DNA from: Treponema sp.
GTDB taxonomy: Bacteria > Spirochaetota > Spirochaetia > Treponematales > Breznakiellaceae
Direction of reading: 5' to 3'
DNA length: 11,476 nt
Assembly: GCA_031278025.1 (NCBI GenBank)
Contig: JAITLF010000155.1
Span: forward strand, 1 to 11,476
Part shown: piece by piece, positions 1-6,570 of the stretch
Position numbering within the stretch: the first letter of the stretch is position 1
Layout: each line of letters begins with the position of its first letter
Program-made: the position numbers and the translations under genes
Notes under the pieces: model-generated
What the model was told of the DNA's origin: nothing
The model's input: the letters and a program-made list of their open reading frames with translations, nothing else
Databases searched by the model: none

Positions 1-519
1 ACCGCTCCACTTGCCCCCGCTTCCAGTGTTTGAAAGAAATCCCTTACCGCTGCCCGCTCTTGTCGCTCGTTATACAGGTTGAAGGCCCCACCCCGATGCC
101 TCAGCAGATAATCACTCCCGCATTCCTCCAGATATTCCATCCCCGCTATGGTCCCGTATGCCCGGTCAGCGATAATCACGCCGCCTTTCCCAACCCTCTG
201 AAAGTTACTGAGCTTCTCCCCCGTCTTCGCATCGGTAAGTCGCATTTCCTCACACCGATTCATCGCTGGCATCTACCAGATATACCGCCTTCCCCTCCAG
301 TCATCCCGGTCTTTCTACCAGCATCCGGCTCTCCCGGCATAGATTCTCGCACAGCCATCTCAACCAGCGGACTCTTCGAGTCCGACCACGCTATTACACA
401 GTCGGGTATATATAGCCTTCTTGGTCAGGTGATAGCTCTCGCTCATGTGTAACAACGCACTGGTATTCCCAAAAGATTTCCCTTCGGTCAAATACAGGAA
501 ATGGGATATTCTCCGTGAT
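1..519 (-). pseudogene. IS4-family transposase remnant, frameshifted and internally deleted, continuing beyond the left edge
   Basis: Three reading-frame pieces on the minus strand join into one transposase-like protein. Piece 1 (about 519 down to 362) reads LTEGKSFGNTSALL...HLTKKAIYTRLCNS and ends in TGA at 360-362. Piece 2, in another frame, reads WLCENLCRES...MLVERPG, meets TGA at 301-303 where a Trp would be expected, and resumes as LEGKAVYLVDASDESV before TGA at 250-252. Piece 3, back in the first frame, reads MRLTDAKTGEKL...GGVIIADRAYG...SDYLLRHRGGAFNLYN and stays open to position 1. In IS4-type DDE transposases the first catalytic Asp sits in a strand like LVDAS and the second in an IADRAYG-like motif (Asp codon 165-167); both are visible. 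The 20-30 residues normally between DASDESV and LTDAKTG are missing. The catalytic Glu would lie off the window. The right end is uncertain and I could not define a terminal inverted repeat. Seen: motifs and stops. Inferred: IS4 family and loss of function. Confidence 0.8.
368..384. repeat. Perfect 7-bp inverted repeat (hairpin) at the transposase frameshift point
   Basis: CGGACTC, a 3-nt spacer TTC, then GAGTCCG form a perfect hairpin. It lies just upstream, in the transposase reading direction, of the point where the frame changes and the TGA at 360-362 falls. It may mark a small insertion or a slippage hotspot, or it may be chance. Confidence 0.4.
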
Positions 520-596
520 TGCGGGGATATCCTCGGCGGGGTACGGGGCGGAGCCCCACCGGAAGACCAGGGTCCTTTGGACTCCGGTCCCCCCAC

Positions 597-632
597 TATA
601 ATGGCGAAAGGAAGGGGCCTTTGTGGTATACT
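597..632 (+). promoter_or_regulatory. Candidate promoter elements for the ATPase/nuclease gene
   Basis: Two -10-like hexamers lie in front of the gene. TATAAT at 597-602 is a perfect consensus but has no convincing -35 box. TATACT at 627-632 is preceded by TG at 624-625 with one base between, giving an extended -10. Only seven bases separate the second hexamer from the ATG at 640, so initiation there would give a leaderless or nearly leaderless mRNA. This agrees with the lack of a Shine-Dalgarno sequence close to that ATG. Assignment is by inspection only. Confidence 0.45.
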
Positions 633-639
633 CCTGCCT

Positions 640-2235
640 ATGAATAAACGACCAATTCGCTTCTTTAATACTACCGGACCTTGTAACCCGGAAGACCACT
701 ACATGCTGCCCCCGGAAGAACGTCTGGTGGGCGCCCAGCTTCACCGGTATATCCGGGATAAACTCTATTGGGTACTCCACGCCCCACGGCAGACGGGGAA
801 AACCACCTTCCTCCAAACCTGGATGCGGGAGATTAACGCCGACTCTGAGGGCGCGGAAGCGGCGGCCTGTTATGTAACGGTGGAACGTTGCCAGGGGGTA
901 ACCGAGCCGGAAATGGCCATGCCCGCCATCTGTAACGCCCTGCGGCAATTCTCTGGCTGGGCCGGCCTGCCGGTTCCGGAAGCGGGAACCGCCGATCCCC
1001 ACAGCATGGTACGCGGTATCCTGGGTAACTGGGCCGCGCTGCTTGCCCCCAAATCCCTGATAGTCCTCTTTGACGAGGTCGACGTCCTCCAGGGGGAACC
1101 CTTGATTAGCTTCCTCCGCCAGCTTCGGGACGGTTTCGCCGGACGGGGGGCGGGCACTTTCCCGGTTTCCATCGCCCTGGTGGGGATGCGGGACCTCAAG
1201 GACTATATCACCGCCGCCAAAGGCGGCCTGCCGGTCAACCCCGGTTCGCCCTTTAACATCAAGGAAGATTCGGCGGTGTTGGCGAACTTTCAAAAAGAGG
1301 ACATCGCGCGGCTCTTTGCCCAACGGACGGCGGAGACCGGCCAGCGGATCACGGCGGAAGCCCTGGATTATGTGTACGATCAATCCCGCGGCCAACCCTG
1401 GATCGTCAATTCCCTCTTTAAGCGGGCCACCATGCGGGTCCTGGATGAGGAGAGTACCGAAACGGTTAGGATTGAACATATCCGGCAGGCGCGGGAGCAG
1501 ATGATCCTTGCACGGGAGACCCACCTGGACGCCCTGGCCTACCGCCTGGAGGACCCCGGAATCCGGTCCGTCATGGAGGCCATGGTAACCGGTGAGCCGA
1601 ATCCCCGGCTGGCCGAAAGCGATGCCTTCCGGCTCTGTTTGGACTTGGGGCTTGTGGCAATCGAGGGGGGGACTCCCGTGGTGGCCAATCCCCTCTACCG
1701 GGAAACCCTGGCCCGGCAGATGACCTACAGCGCCCAGCTCGCCATCCCCCCGCCTGAGTGGAAGTGGGAACGAGACGATGGGACCGTGGACATGGAGGCC
1801 CTGCTGCGGGAGTTTCAAAGTTTCTGGCGGAGCAATTCGGAAGCCTGGGAGGGGATGATGAACTATACGGAGGCCTTTCCCCATCTATTGCTCCAGGCAT
1901 TTCTCCAGCGGGTAACCAACGGGGAAGGGCGCATAGAGCGGGAGTATGCGGCGGGCCGGGGACGGATGGACCTGGCGGTGGAATACCGGGGGGCGTGGGA
2001 CATCCTGGAGATCAAGCTGCTGCGGGGGGGGAAAACACGGGAGGCGGTGATAGCGGAGGGGACACGGCAGATACTGCGGTATCGGGATAGTTTTGCCCGT
2101 TCCCCCTGGGGAACGGGGGGAGGGAAACCCGCCGCCTGCTACCTGGTCATCTTCGACCGGCGGCCCGACAAGGGCGGGTGGGAAGAACGGCTTTTTTGGA
2201 GCCGGGAAGGGGACGTAACGGTGGTGGGCTGCTGA
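640..2235 (+). CDS. AAA-type ATPase fused to a C-terminal PD-(D/E)XK nuclease-like domain
   Basis: A 531-aa protein. The N-terminus MNKRPIRFFNTTGPCNPEDHY is followed by a Walker A motif APRQTGKTT (residues 48-56) and a Walker B motif LIVLFDEVD (140-148), then a GMRDLKDY segment in the sensor-like region. A helical or winged-helix-like middle follows, then a nuclease-like end: GRMDL with Asp444, ILEIKLL with the Glu457-x-Lys459 pair, and Gln477 in GTRQILRY. This D...ExK...Q arrangement is that of the PD-(D/E)XK superfamily often found behind AAA-like ATPase domains (DUF1703-like). The frame is open further upstream to 445, but that part overlaps the IS remnant. I chose 640 because the recognisable N-terminus starts there. 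In-frame ATGs at 445 and 601 are alternatives. There is no good Shine-Dalgarno sequence. Substrate and function are unknown. A role in defence or in a selfish element is possible but only a guess from architecture and the neighbouring IS. It converges on the symporter gene, 55 bp away. Confidence 0.85.
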   Translation: MNKRPIRFFNTTGPCNPEDHYMLPPEERLVGAQLHRYIRDKLYWVLHAPRQTGKTTFLQTWMREINADSEGAEAAACYVTVERCQGVTEPEMAMPAICNALRQFSGWAGLPVPEAGTADPHSMVRGILGNWAALLAPKSLIVLFDEVDVLQGEPLISFLRQLRDGFAGRGAGTFPVSIALVGMRDLKDYITAAKGGLPVNPGSPFNIKEDSAVLANFQKEDIARLFAQRTAETGQRITAEALDYVYDQSRGQPWIVNSLFKRATMRVLDEESTETVRIEHIRQAREQMILARETHLDALAYRLEDPGIRSVMEAMVTGEPNPRLAESDAFRLCLDLGLVAIEGGTPVVANPLYRETLARQMTYSAQLAIPPPEWKWERDDGTVDMEALLREFQSFWRSNSEAWEGMMNYTEAFPHLLLQAFLQRVTNGEGRIEREYAAGRGRMDLAVEYRGAWDILEIKLLRGGKTREAVIAEGTRQILRYRDSFARSPWGTGGGKPAACYLVIFDRRPDKGGWEERLFWSREGDVTVVGC

Positions 2236-2241
2236 AAGCGG

Positions 2242-2287
2242 CGGAGAGGGGCCTGCGTTCAAAGTCGGCGCAGTACCCCGCTCTCCG
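2242..2287. terminator. Long stem-loop between convergent genes, probable bidirectional terminator
   Basis: CGGAGAG (2242-2248) pairs with CTCTCCG (2281-2287). Inside it, GGG pairs with CCC, and CTGCG pairs with CGCAG around an 11-nt loop. It fills the 55-bp gap between the stop of the ATPase/nuclease gene (plus) and the stop of the symporter gene (minus), where both transcripts must end. There is no clear U-tract on either side, so it may act as a transcript-end stabiliser or a non-canonical terminator. Confidence 0.6.
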
Positions 2288-2290
2288 GTG

Positions 2291-3709
2291 TCATTCCTTG
2301 GGAAACGGGCTGGGGGCGGCCGCTACCCCGATTTTCTTCTCAACAAATACCGTTACACAGAAGGAAAGGGCTCCCACCGCGCAGCCGAATACGATAGCCA
2401 GAATCCCGAAGGGTTCCCTAGCAAGCTGCCAAACAATGGCGGCGATGGAGCCGCAGATAATGGAAACCATCCCCGAATGTTTGGTAGCGTCCTTCCAGAT
2501 AAGCCCCAGGCCGTAGGCGGCAAACGGCCCCGACGAACGGAGGGCAAAGGCAAAGAGGTTAAGGGTTACCAGGTTGATCCTGAACAAGGCGACAAACAAA
2601 CTCACCACGCCGATAACCACATTCGATGCCCGCGTAATGAAGATCAGTTTTTGGTCATCCACTTTAGGATCGAGGTACTGCTGGTAAATGTCTTTTACAA
2701 ACATGGTAGAGGCGCAAAGCAGATTCGAGTCCGCGCTGGACATGGTAGCGGAAATAATTGAAGCCGCCACAAGCCCGACAATGACCTGCGGGGCGTAGTT
2801 CGTGGTAGCCCACATAAGCGCGCTGGTTCCCTTGCCGTCATCAAGGCCGGGGTTCAGCGCCAAGGCCACAAGCCCTATCACCGCCGGGATAAAGGCCAAA
2901 AGCCCCATGAAAATCGCCGAAAGCCAGGCGGCGTCCCGTGCGGCTTTTTCATCCTTGGCGGAATAGAAACGGCTGATCATCTCAGGGCCCGAAAGGAAGG
3001 TGCAGAAGTAATTGATCATCAGGCTGATGATGGTAATCGCCCCGACCCCGGTAAAACTTATGGCTTTCGCGGGGAGTTTTTCCGCCAGCGCCTCAAAGCC
3101 GCCAGCGCCCCGCACCACAAAGAACATGGTGATAAGAAGGCCGAAGAAAATAATAAACCACTGGATAAAATCGCTGATCGCGTCGGCCATAAGACCGCCC
3201 AATACGGTGTAGCAGAGGATCAGTCCGCCGCTAATCAGGATGGCTACATTCAGGGGAATGCCTACCAGGGTAGCGACCACGGTTCCCGATGCGAGTATCT
3301 GGGAAGCGGTAAGGCAGAACAGGGATACGATATTCAGTACCGCCGTTGAGGTTCCCGCGACGTGGCCGAAACGGGTACGAATAACTTCCGGAATCGTGTG
3401 GGCAAGGGTCCGGCGAATCTTCGGCGCGAAATAGGCCAAGGGGATAACGCCGATGGAAGCGGCCAAAACATACCATCCCGCGGAAAGCCCCCATCCGGCA
3501 AAAGCACGGGAAGCCACGCCGGTGGTGCTGCCGCCGCCCACATTGTTCGCCGCAAGGCTGGCGGCCACAAAAAAGACCCCCAGTCTCCGTCCCGCCAAAA
3601 GAAAATCCGTACTGCTCTTAATGAAAAACCGTTTGCACAGATACCCTATCAGGAGCAAACCTCCCAGATAGGCCAGCACAATAATGAGCGGTACAAGCTG
3701 GATACTCAT
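2291..3709 (-). CDS. Sodium:solute symporter (SSS family) membrane transporter
   Basis: A 472-aa, strongly hydrophobic protein with about a dozen transmembrane segments, a normal size for the SSS family. Family landmarks are DFLLAGRRLG near residue 35, then AANNVGGGSTTGVASRAF, ending the first core helices. The signature ATMSSADSNLLCASTMFVKDIY lies at about residues 319-340; its Ser residues lie in the helix that binds Na+ in characterised members. The family couples Na+ entry to uptake of sugars, amino acids, pantothenate, proline or similar solutes. The substrate cannot be read from this sequence. Start choice is firm: AGGAGG (complement of 3715-3720) lies 5 bases before the ATG. It appears to be transcribed alone from its own promoter at 3745-3775, with the chemoreceptor gene 318 bp upstream on the same strand. 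It converges on the ATPase/nuclease gene. Confidence 0.9.
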   Translation of the reverse strand: MSIQLVPLIIVLAYLGGLLLIGYLCKRFFIKSSTDFLLAGRRLGVFFVAASLAANNVGGGSTTGVASRAFAGWGLSAGWYVLAASIGVIPLAYFAPKIRRTLAHTIPEVIRTRFGHVAGTSTAVLNIVSLFCLTASQILASGTVVATLVGIPLNVAILISGGLILCYTVLGGLMADAISDFIQWFIIFFGLLITMFFVVRGAGGFEALAEKLPAKAISFTGVGAITIISLMINYFCTFLSGPEMISRFYSAKDEKAARDAAWLSAIFMGLLAFIPAVIGLVALALNPGLDDGKGTSALMWATTNYAPQVIVGLVAASIISATMSSADSNLLCASTMFVKDIYQQYLDPKVDDQKLIFITRASNVVIGVVSLFVALFRINLVTLNLFAFALRSSGPFAAYGLGLIWKDATKHSGMVSIICGSIAAIVWQLAREPFGILAIVFGCAVGALSFCVTVFVEKKIGVAAAPSPFPKE

Positions 3710-3714
3710 AAATT

Positions 3715-3775
3715 CCTCCTTCTTAACGTTAGCATAGTTCGCCGATTATACTCCGTATGGGAGCATGGCTGTCAA
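3715..3775 (-). promoter_or_regulatory. Promoter and ribosome binding site of the symporter gene
   Basis: Read on the minus strand: TTGACA (3770-3775), a 19-bp spacer, then TATAAT (3745-3750). Both hexamers are perfect sigma-70-type consensus, although the spacer is 2 bp longer than optimal. The spacer contains CTCC-CATAC-GGAG, a small dyad that could be an operator. The predicted start near 3738 gives a leader of about 30 nt ending in the AGGAGG ribosome binding site at 3715-3720. Confidence 0.7.
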
Positions 3776-3900
3776 TTATGCCGGGTTACATTTTGAAAGA
3801 GGCATTTCGCTCAGGTTTATTTTTAGGCATCACGTTACACAGATTGGCAAGAACTATAAATTGACGTACATCACTGTATCTATCCAATACACACCAACAC

Positions 3901-3914
3901 ACAGCCGAAGCTGT
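3901..3914 (-). other. Small hairpin with UUCG tetraloop (minus-strand RNA)
   Basis: ACAGC, four bases, GCTGT. On the minus strand the loop is C(UUCG)G, an exceptionally stable tetraloop. It lies downstream of the chemoreceptor stop in the direction of transcription and could stabilise or end that transcript, although no U-tract follows. Its 3' arm on the plus strand overlaps the CTGTTCC segment shared with the repeat copy upstream of the chemoreceptor. Confidence 0.5.
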
Positions 3915-3927
3915 TCCAAAACTGATT

Positions 3928-3983
3928 GACTGTGCGCTAACCATTCCCGGCATAACCGGAGGCGCCGTACAAACCTCCGGTTC
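3928..3983 (-). repeat. Dispersed 56-bp intergenic repeat, copy A, with a strong hairpin
   Basis: This block aligns without gaps to 6297-6352 in the same orientation, with 42 of 56 bases identical by hand count. It contains a perfect 9-bp inverted repeat, AACCGGAGG and CCTCCGGTT (arms at about 3954-3962 and 3974-3982). Together with the nearby CTGTTCCAAAACT segment (3911-3923), which is also found at 6265-6277, it forms one composite repeat. Because it lies 3' of the chemoreceptor gene, the hairpin may serve as its transcript end, but the lack of a U-tract makes this uncertain. Confidence 0.65.
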
Positions 3984-4027
3984 GATGGGACAGCCTCAAC
4001 CGATCAAATTATGACGGCGCCGCCGTG

Positions 4028-6205
4028 TTACTCAACCTTGAACCGGGAAACTTCCCTGACCAAAACATCTAGGTTCTCTTTGTTTTGGCCGCTGATCTCA
4101 TTGACCCGGTTTACCGCCACGTTGATCTGATCCGCCCCGGTCGCCATCTCGTTCATCCCGTTCGTTATCTCCTGGGTTACCATTTCAAGGTTCTTTCCCT
4201 CGGTGATCACCTCTTTGCTCCCCTCCAGCATCTCCTCGGAACTGCCCTTGACCAGCCGTGTTATCTCGTTGAGCTGCCCGATCACTTCCAGTATCTCCCG
4301 GCTCCCCGCGCTCTGCTCCTCCATTGCGTTGCGGATGTTCTCCGTCTGTTCCGACACCGTCTTGACGCCCCCGTCAATGGCCTCAAACTTGCTTAACACG
4401 CTGTTCGTGGACCGGGTTATCTTATCAATGGAATCCTTGATCTTCTTAAGCACCGACCCAATAGTCTTCGACTGCTCGCTGCTGCTCTCCGCCAGCTTCC
4501 GTATCTCGTCGGCCACAACCGCGAAGCCCTTCCCCGCTTCCCCGGCGTGGGCCGCTTCGATGGCCGCGTTCATCGAAAGCAGGTTCGTCTGGCTGGCGAT
4601 ATTTTCCATTACAGCGTTGATTTCCAGAAGGCCCTCCGACTCACGGGCAATCTCCTGAATGTCGGCGGCGACATCCTGAAGCCCCGTGCGGCCCACGTCG
4701 CTCGCGTCCAGAAGGGTCTGCACGCTTTCGGTGTTCTTTAACAGGGTTTGCGTAACGGAGTTGATGTTGGCGATCATCTCCTCAATGGCGCTGGAGGACT
4801 TGGAGACGCTGGAAGTCTGGTTTTCCACATGGCCGTTCAGCCTGTCGATGTTGACGGAGATCTGCTCCATGGTGGCGTTGGTTTCGGTAACGCCGGCGCT
4901 CTGGTTAAGGACCCGGCCCTTGATGCTCTGTATGTTGGCGGTGATCTCGTTGATGGCGGCGGCGGTCTGGGTCATGTTGCTGGCAAGTTCGTTGCCTATG
5001 TCAAAGAGGGCTACCGCCTGGTTTTTGATGGTGATAACCAGGGCTTTGATTTTCTCCAGGGTTTTGTTGAAGTAAGCGGATAACTCGGCGATTTCGTCGT
5101 TTCCGTGAACGGGGATTGTCCTGGTCAGGTCGCCCTCACCCTCCGAAATATCCTTGAGCGTCCGGGTAACGTCGACAATCGGTTTCGTGATCTTCACCGC
5201 CAGAAGGAAGATGATCGCCCCCGCGACAATAACGGCGATAACCACGATGATAACGGCAATGTGGGTAAGCTGATTCACCGCCGCAAATACGTCGGCTTCC
5301 GGAATCGAGGAAAGAATCGTCCAGGCGGTTTTTACGCCGCCCACATAAAAGGGATAGCTTTCAAAGATGCGCCCGTCGTTTTGCCCCGAATTTGGTTTAC
5401 CGGTTCTAAGGGTCTCCAGGGTGTCGTTCACCGCCTTTTGACCAAGTATTTCAACCGAATCGGGATCGGAAATTTTTCTGCCTACCCTGCTCGGATCGTA
5501 ATGGGCCGCGATAATTCCTCCATTGGAATACATAACCGCCCGTCCGGTTCCGTATGGCTGGATCTGGGCGATGGTAGTGGAGGATGAGGTAAGATCCACC
5601 AAGATCCCAACCCTTCCCACAATGCCCTTCGCGGTGATAATGGGATAGCAGAGCCGTGTAGCGACGACCTGTTTTCCGCCATAGGTTACAAAATACGGTT
5701 CGCTTATTACCGGATCGGTCTTTTCTATGTTGGCGATCACATCATCGTAGCGCTCGTAGCTCTCTAGGGAATGTTTTTCCAGCGTCCCCGTCCTTCGGGA
5801 ATACCAGGGCATGTATCTGCCCGTTGCATCGGCCCCCGGATCACCGATAAAGTCCGCGTCCCTGCCGTCAATGGCATTGGGCTTCCAGATGGAAAACATT
5901 CCCACAAAATTAGGATTGGATTCCATGATGGACAATATAATATTGTCATACCGGGTCCGCCGTTCCGCGGCCGGAACTTCTTCGAAAAAAATCATAATTT
6001 CCGCCAGAACTTTGGCTACGGACAGGTAATTTTCGTACTGGTTCTGCATCATTATGGAATACCTGCCGGTTAGTTCCTCTAAATTAGAGAAAGCCGCCTC
6101 GGTTTGCAGGGCCCGCGCCCGTATAAGCAATATAATCGACACTCCGGCCACCGCTGCTACAAGCAGCAATGATGTAATCAGCGTGAGCCGCATTTTGAGT
6201 TTCAT
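4028..6205 (-). CDS. Methyl-accepting chemotaxis protein with dCache sensor domain
   Basis: A 725-aa transmembrane chemoreceptor. [20 protein letters not shown] begins the first membrane helix (about 7-28). A large periplasmic region (about 30-310) has the form of a double Cache domain, with [22 protein letters not shown], and late GRIFESYPF and [13 protein letters not shown] segments. A second membrane helix lies at about 312-334, and a HAMP linker ([22 protein letters not shown]) follows. The long cytoplasmic coiled coil has its conserved signalling tip around residues 543-572 ([20 protein letters not shown], then DEIRKLAE). Such receptors control CheA through CheW at the hairpin tip. The ligand is unknown, and the canonical RPWY amino-acid-binding motif is not intact (MPWY). 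I prefer the ATG at 6205 because GGAGG (complement of 6213-6217) is correctly spaced before it. A start at 6244 would place that ribosome binding site inside the coding region. No C-terminal NWETF-type pentapeptide is present. The gene appears monocistronic and is flanked by repeat copies. Confidence 0.93.
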   Translation of the reverse strand: MKLKMRLTLITSLLLVAAVAGVSIILLIRARALQTEAAFSNLEELTGRYSIMMQNQYENYLSVAKVLAEIMIFFEEVPAAERRTRYDNIILSIMESNPNFVGMFSIWKPNAIDGRDADFIGDPGADATGRYMPWYSRRTGTLEKHSLESYERYDDVIANIEKTDPVISEPYFVTYGGKQVVATRLCYPIITAKGIVGRVGILVDLTSSSTTIAQIQPYGTGRAVMYSNGGIIAAHYDPSRVGRKISDPDSVEILGQKAVNDTLETLRTGKPNSGQNDGRIFESYPFYVGGVKTAWTILSSIPEADVFAAVNQLTHIAVIIVVIAVIVAGAIIFLLAVKITKPIVDVTRTLKDISEGEGDLTRTIPVHGNDEIAELSAYFNKTLEKIKALVITIKNQAVALFDIGNELASNMTQTAAAINEITANIQSIKGRVLNQSAGVTETNATMEQISVNIDRLNGHVENQTSSVSKSSSAIEEMIANINSVTQTLLKNTESVQTLLDASDVGRTGLQDVAADIQEIARESEGLLEINAVMENIASQTNLLSMNAAIEAAHAGEAGKGFAVVADEIRKLAESSSEQSKTIGSVLKKIKDSIDKITRSTNSVLSKFEAIDGGVKTVSEQTENIRNAMEEQSAGSREILEVIGQLNEITRLVKGSSEEMLEGSKEVITEGKNLEMVTQEITNGMNEMATGADQINVAVNRVNEISGQNKENLDVLVREVSRFKVE

Positions 6206-6254
6206 AAAAATACCTCCGAATTTAAAAACAATCACCGGGATCATGATAACGATG

Positions 6255-6380
6255 ATAGTTGAACCTGTTCCAAAACTTCAGTTCTAAAACAGCCTGGACT
6301 GTATGCTAAACACCTCCGATATAGCCGAAGGCGCCATGCGAACCTCCGATTCCAAACCACCAAAAGAGGGGTTCAACTAT
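6255..6380 (-). ncRNA. Candidate structured 5' leader of the chemoreceptor mRNA
   Basis: ATAGTTGAACC (6255-6265) and GGTTCAACTAT (6370-6380) are a perfect 11-bp inverted repeat enclosing 104 bp. On the minus strand (sense to the chemoreceptor) the inner CTGTTTTAGAACT (6280-6292) pairs with AGTTTTGGAACAG (6265-6277). This gives a 12-bp stem closed by a UGAA loop, directly stacked on the closing stem. Three positions are G-U pairs in the minus-strand RNA but A-C mismatches on the plus strand, which favours a minus-strand RNA. A second hairpin, GGAGG...CCUUC, is formed by the repeat copy at 6297-6352. UCGGAGGU occurs twice in the block and a third time as the true ribosome binding site. I do not recognise a known riboswitch class. 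A MITE-like element is the alternative. Confidence 0.45.
6297..6352 (-). repeat. Dispersed 56-bp intergenic repeat, copy B
   Basis: The partner of 3928-3983 in the same orientation, 75% identical without gaps. Thirteen of 14 differences are transitions. The GGCGCC core and AACCTCCG are fully conserved. The hairpin is weaker than in copy A: in minus-strand RNA the arms AAUCGGAGG and CCUUCGGCU pair with two G-U wobbles and one mismatch. Confidence 0.65.
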
Positions 6381-6421
6381 ACCGTATGGGTAAGTATTAG
6401 GGGATTTAGGAAATAAGTCAA
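6376..6421 (-). promoter_or_regulatory. Candidate promoters of the chemoreceptor gene
   Basis: Read on the minus strand. First candidate: TTGACT (6416-6421), 17 bp, AATACT (6393-6398), predicting a start near 6386 and a leader of about 180 nt that includes both arms of the 11-bp inverted repeat. Second candidate: TATAGT (6376-6381) preceded by CCCATACGG, without a clear -35 box. Initiation from it would leave out the first arm. CCCATACGG also lies 2 bp upstream of the symporter -10 box. Confidence 0.45.
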
Positions 6422-6422
6422 G

Positions 6423-6464
6423 CAATCGAATTGCGGCAATCGAATTGCGGCAATCGAATTGCGG
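6423..6464. repeat. Three perfect tandem 14-bp palindromic repeats
   Basis: Three identical head-to-tail copies of CAATCGAATTGCGG lie at 6423-6436, 6437-6450 and 6451-6464. Each unit contains the dyad CAAT-CGA-ATTG. They lie just upstream of the chemoreceptor -35 candidate at 6416-6421, which is a position for a protein-binding array. An iterated genomic repeat without function is equally possible. Confidence 0.85.
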
Positions 6465-6570
6465 ATGCCGCGCCCAAAGAGGGACGGTATCGGGAGAGTT
6501 GGCGTTAAGGACCGCCCCGGCCTTACATTCCGAAGAAACCGAGCTGAATTCATAGCAAACGCCGGCCTTT

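Larger units (their letters stand above)
3710..4027. other. Intergenic region between symporter and chemoreceptor genes
   Basis: This 318-bp stretch holds no supportable gene. From left to right it contains the symporter ribosome binding site and promoter (3715-3775), about 120 bp of unremarkable AT-richer sequence, a small UUCG-type hairpin (3901-3914), a CTGTTCCAAAACT segment (3911-3923) and one copy of the dispersed 56-bp repeat (3928-3983). The last 40 bp before the chemoreceptor stop show nothing clear. Confidence 0.7.

Noticed and set aside
30..452. Plus-strand open frame at the left edge
   Set aside because: It runs antisense to the recognisable transposase remnant. It has low-complexity composition and no ribosome binding site or domain.
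394..1884. Long minus-strand open frame (496 codons) opposite the ATPase/nuclease gene
   Set aside because: It is Pro/Gly/His/Arg-rich with no recognisable domain, and it lies opposite a gene with clear Walker and nuclease motifs. It is a GC-rich antisense shadow.
3860..3895. TTGACG with a weak downstream -10 as a plus-strand promoter
   Set aside because: The -10 match is poor and no plus-strand gene lies downstream before the antisense chemoreceptor gene.
6423..6464. The 14-bp repeats as a CRISPR array
   Set aside because: The units are directly abutting without unique spacers, and no cas genes are present.
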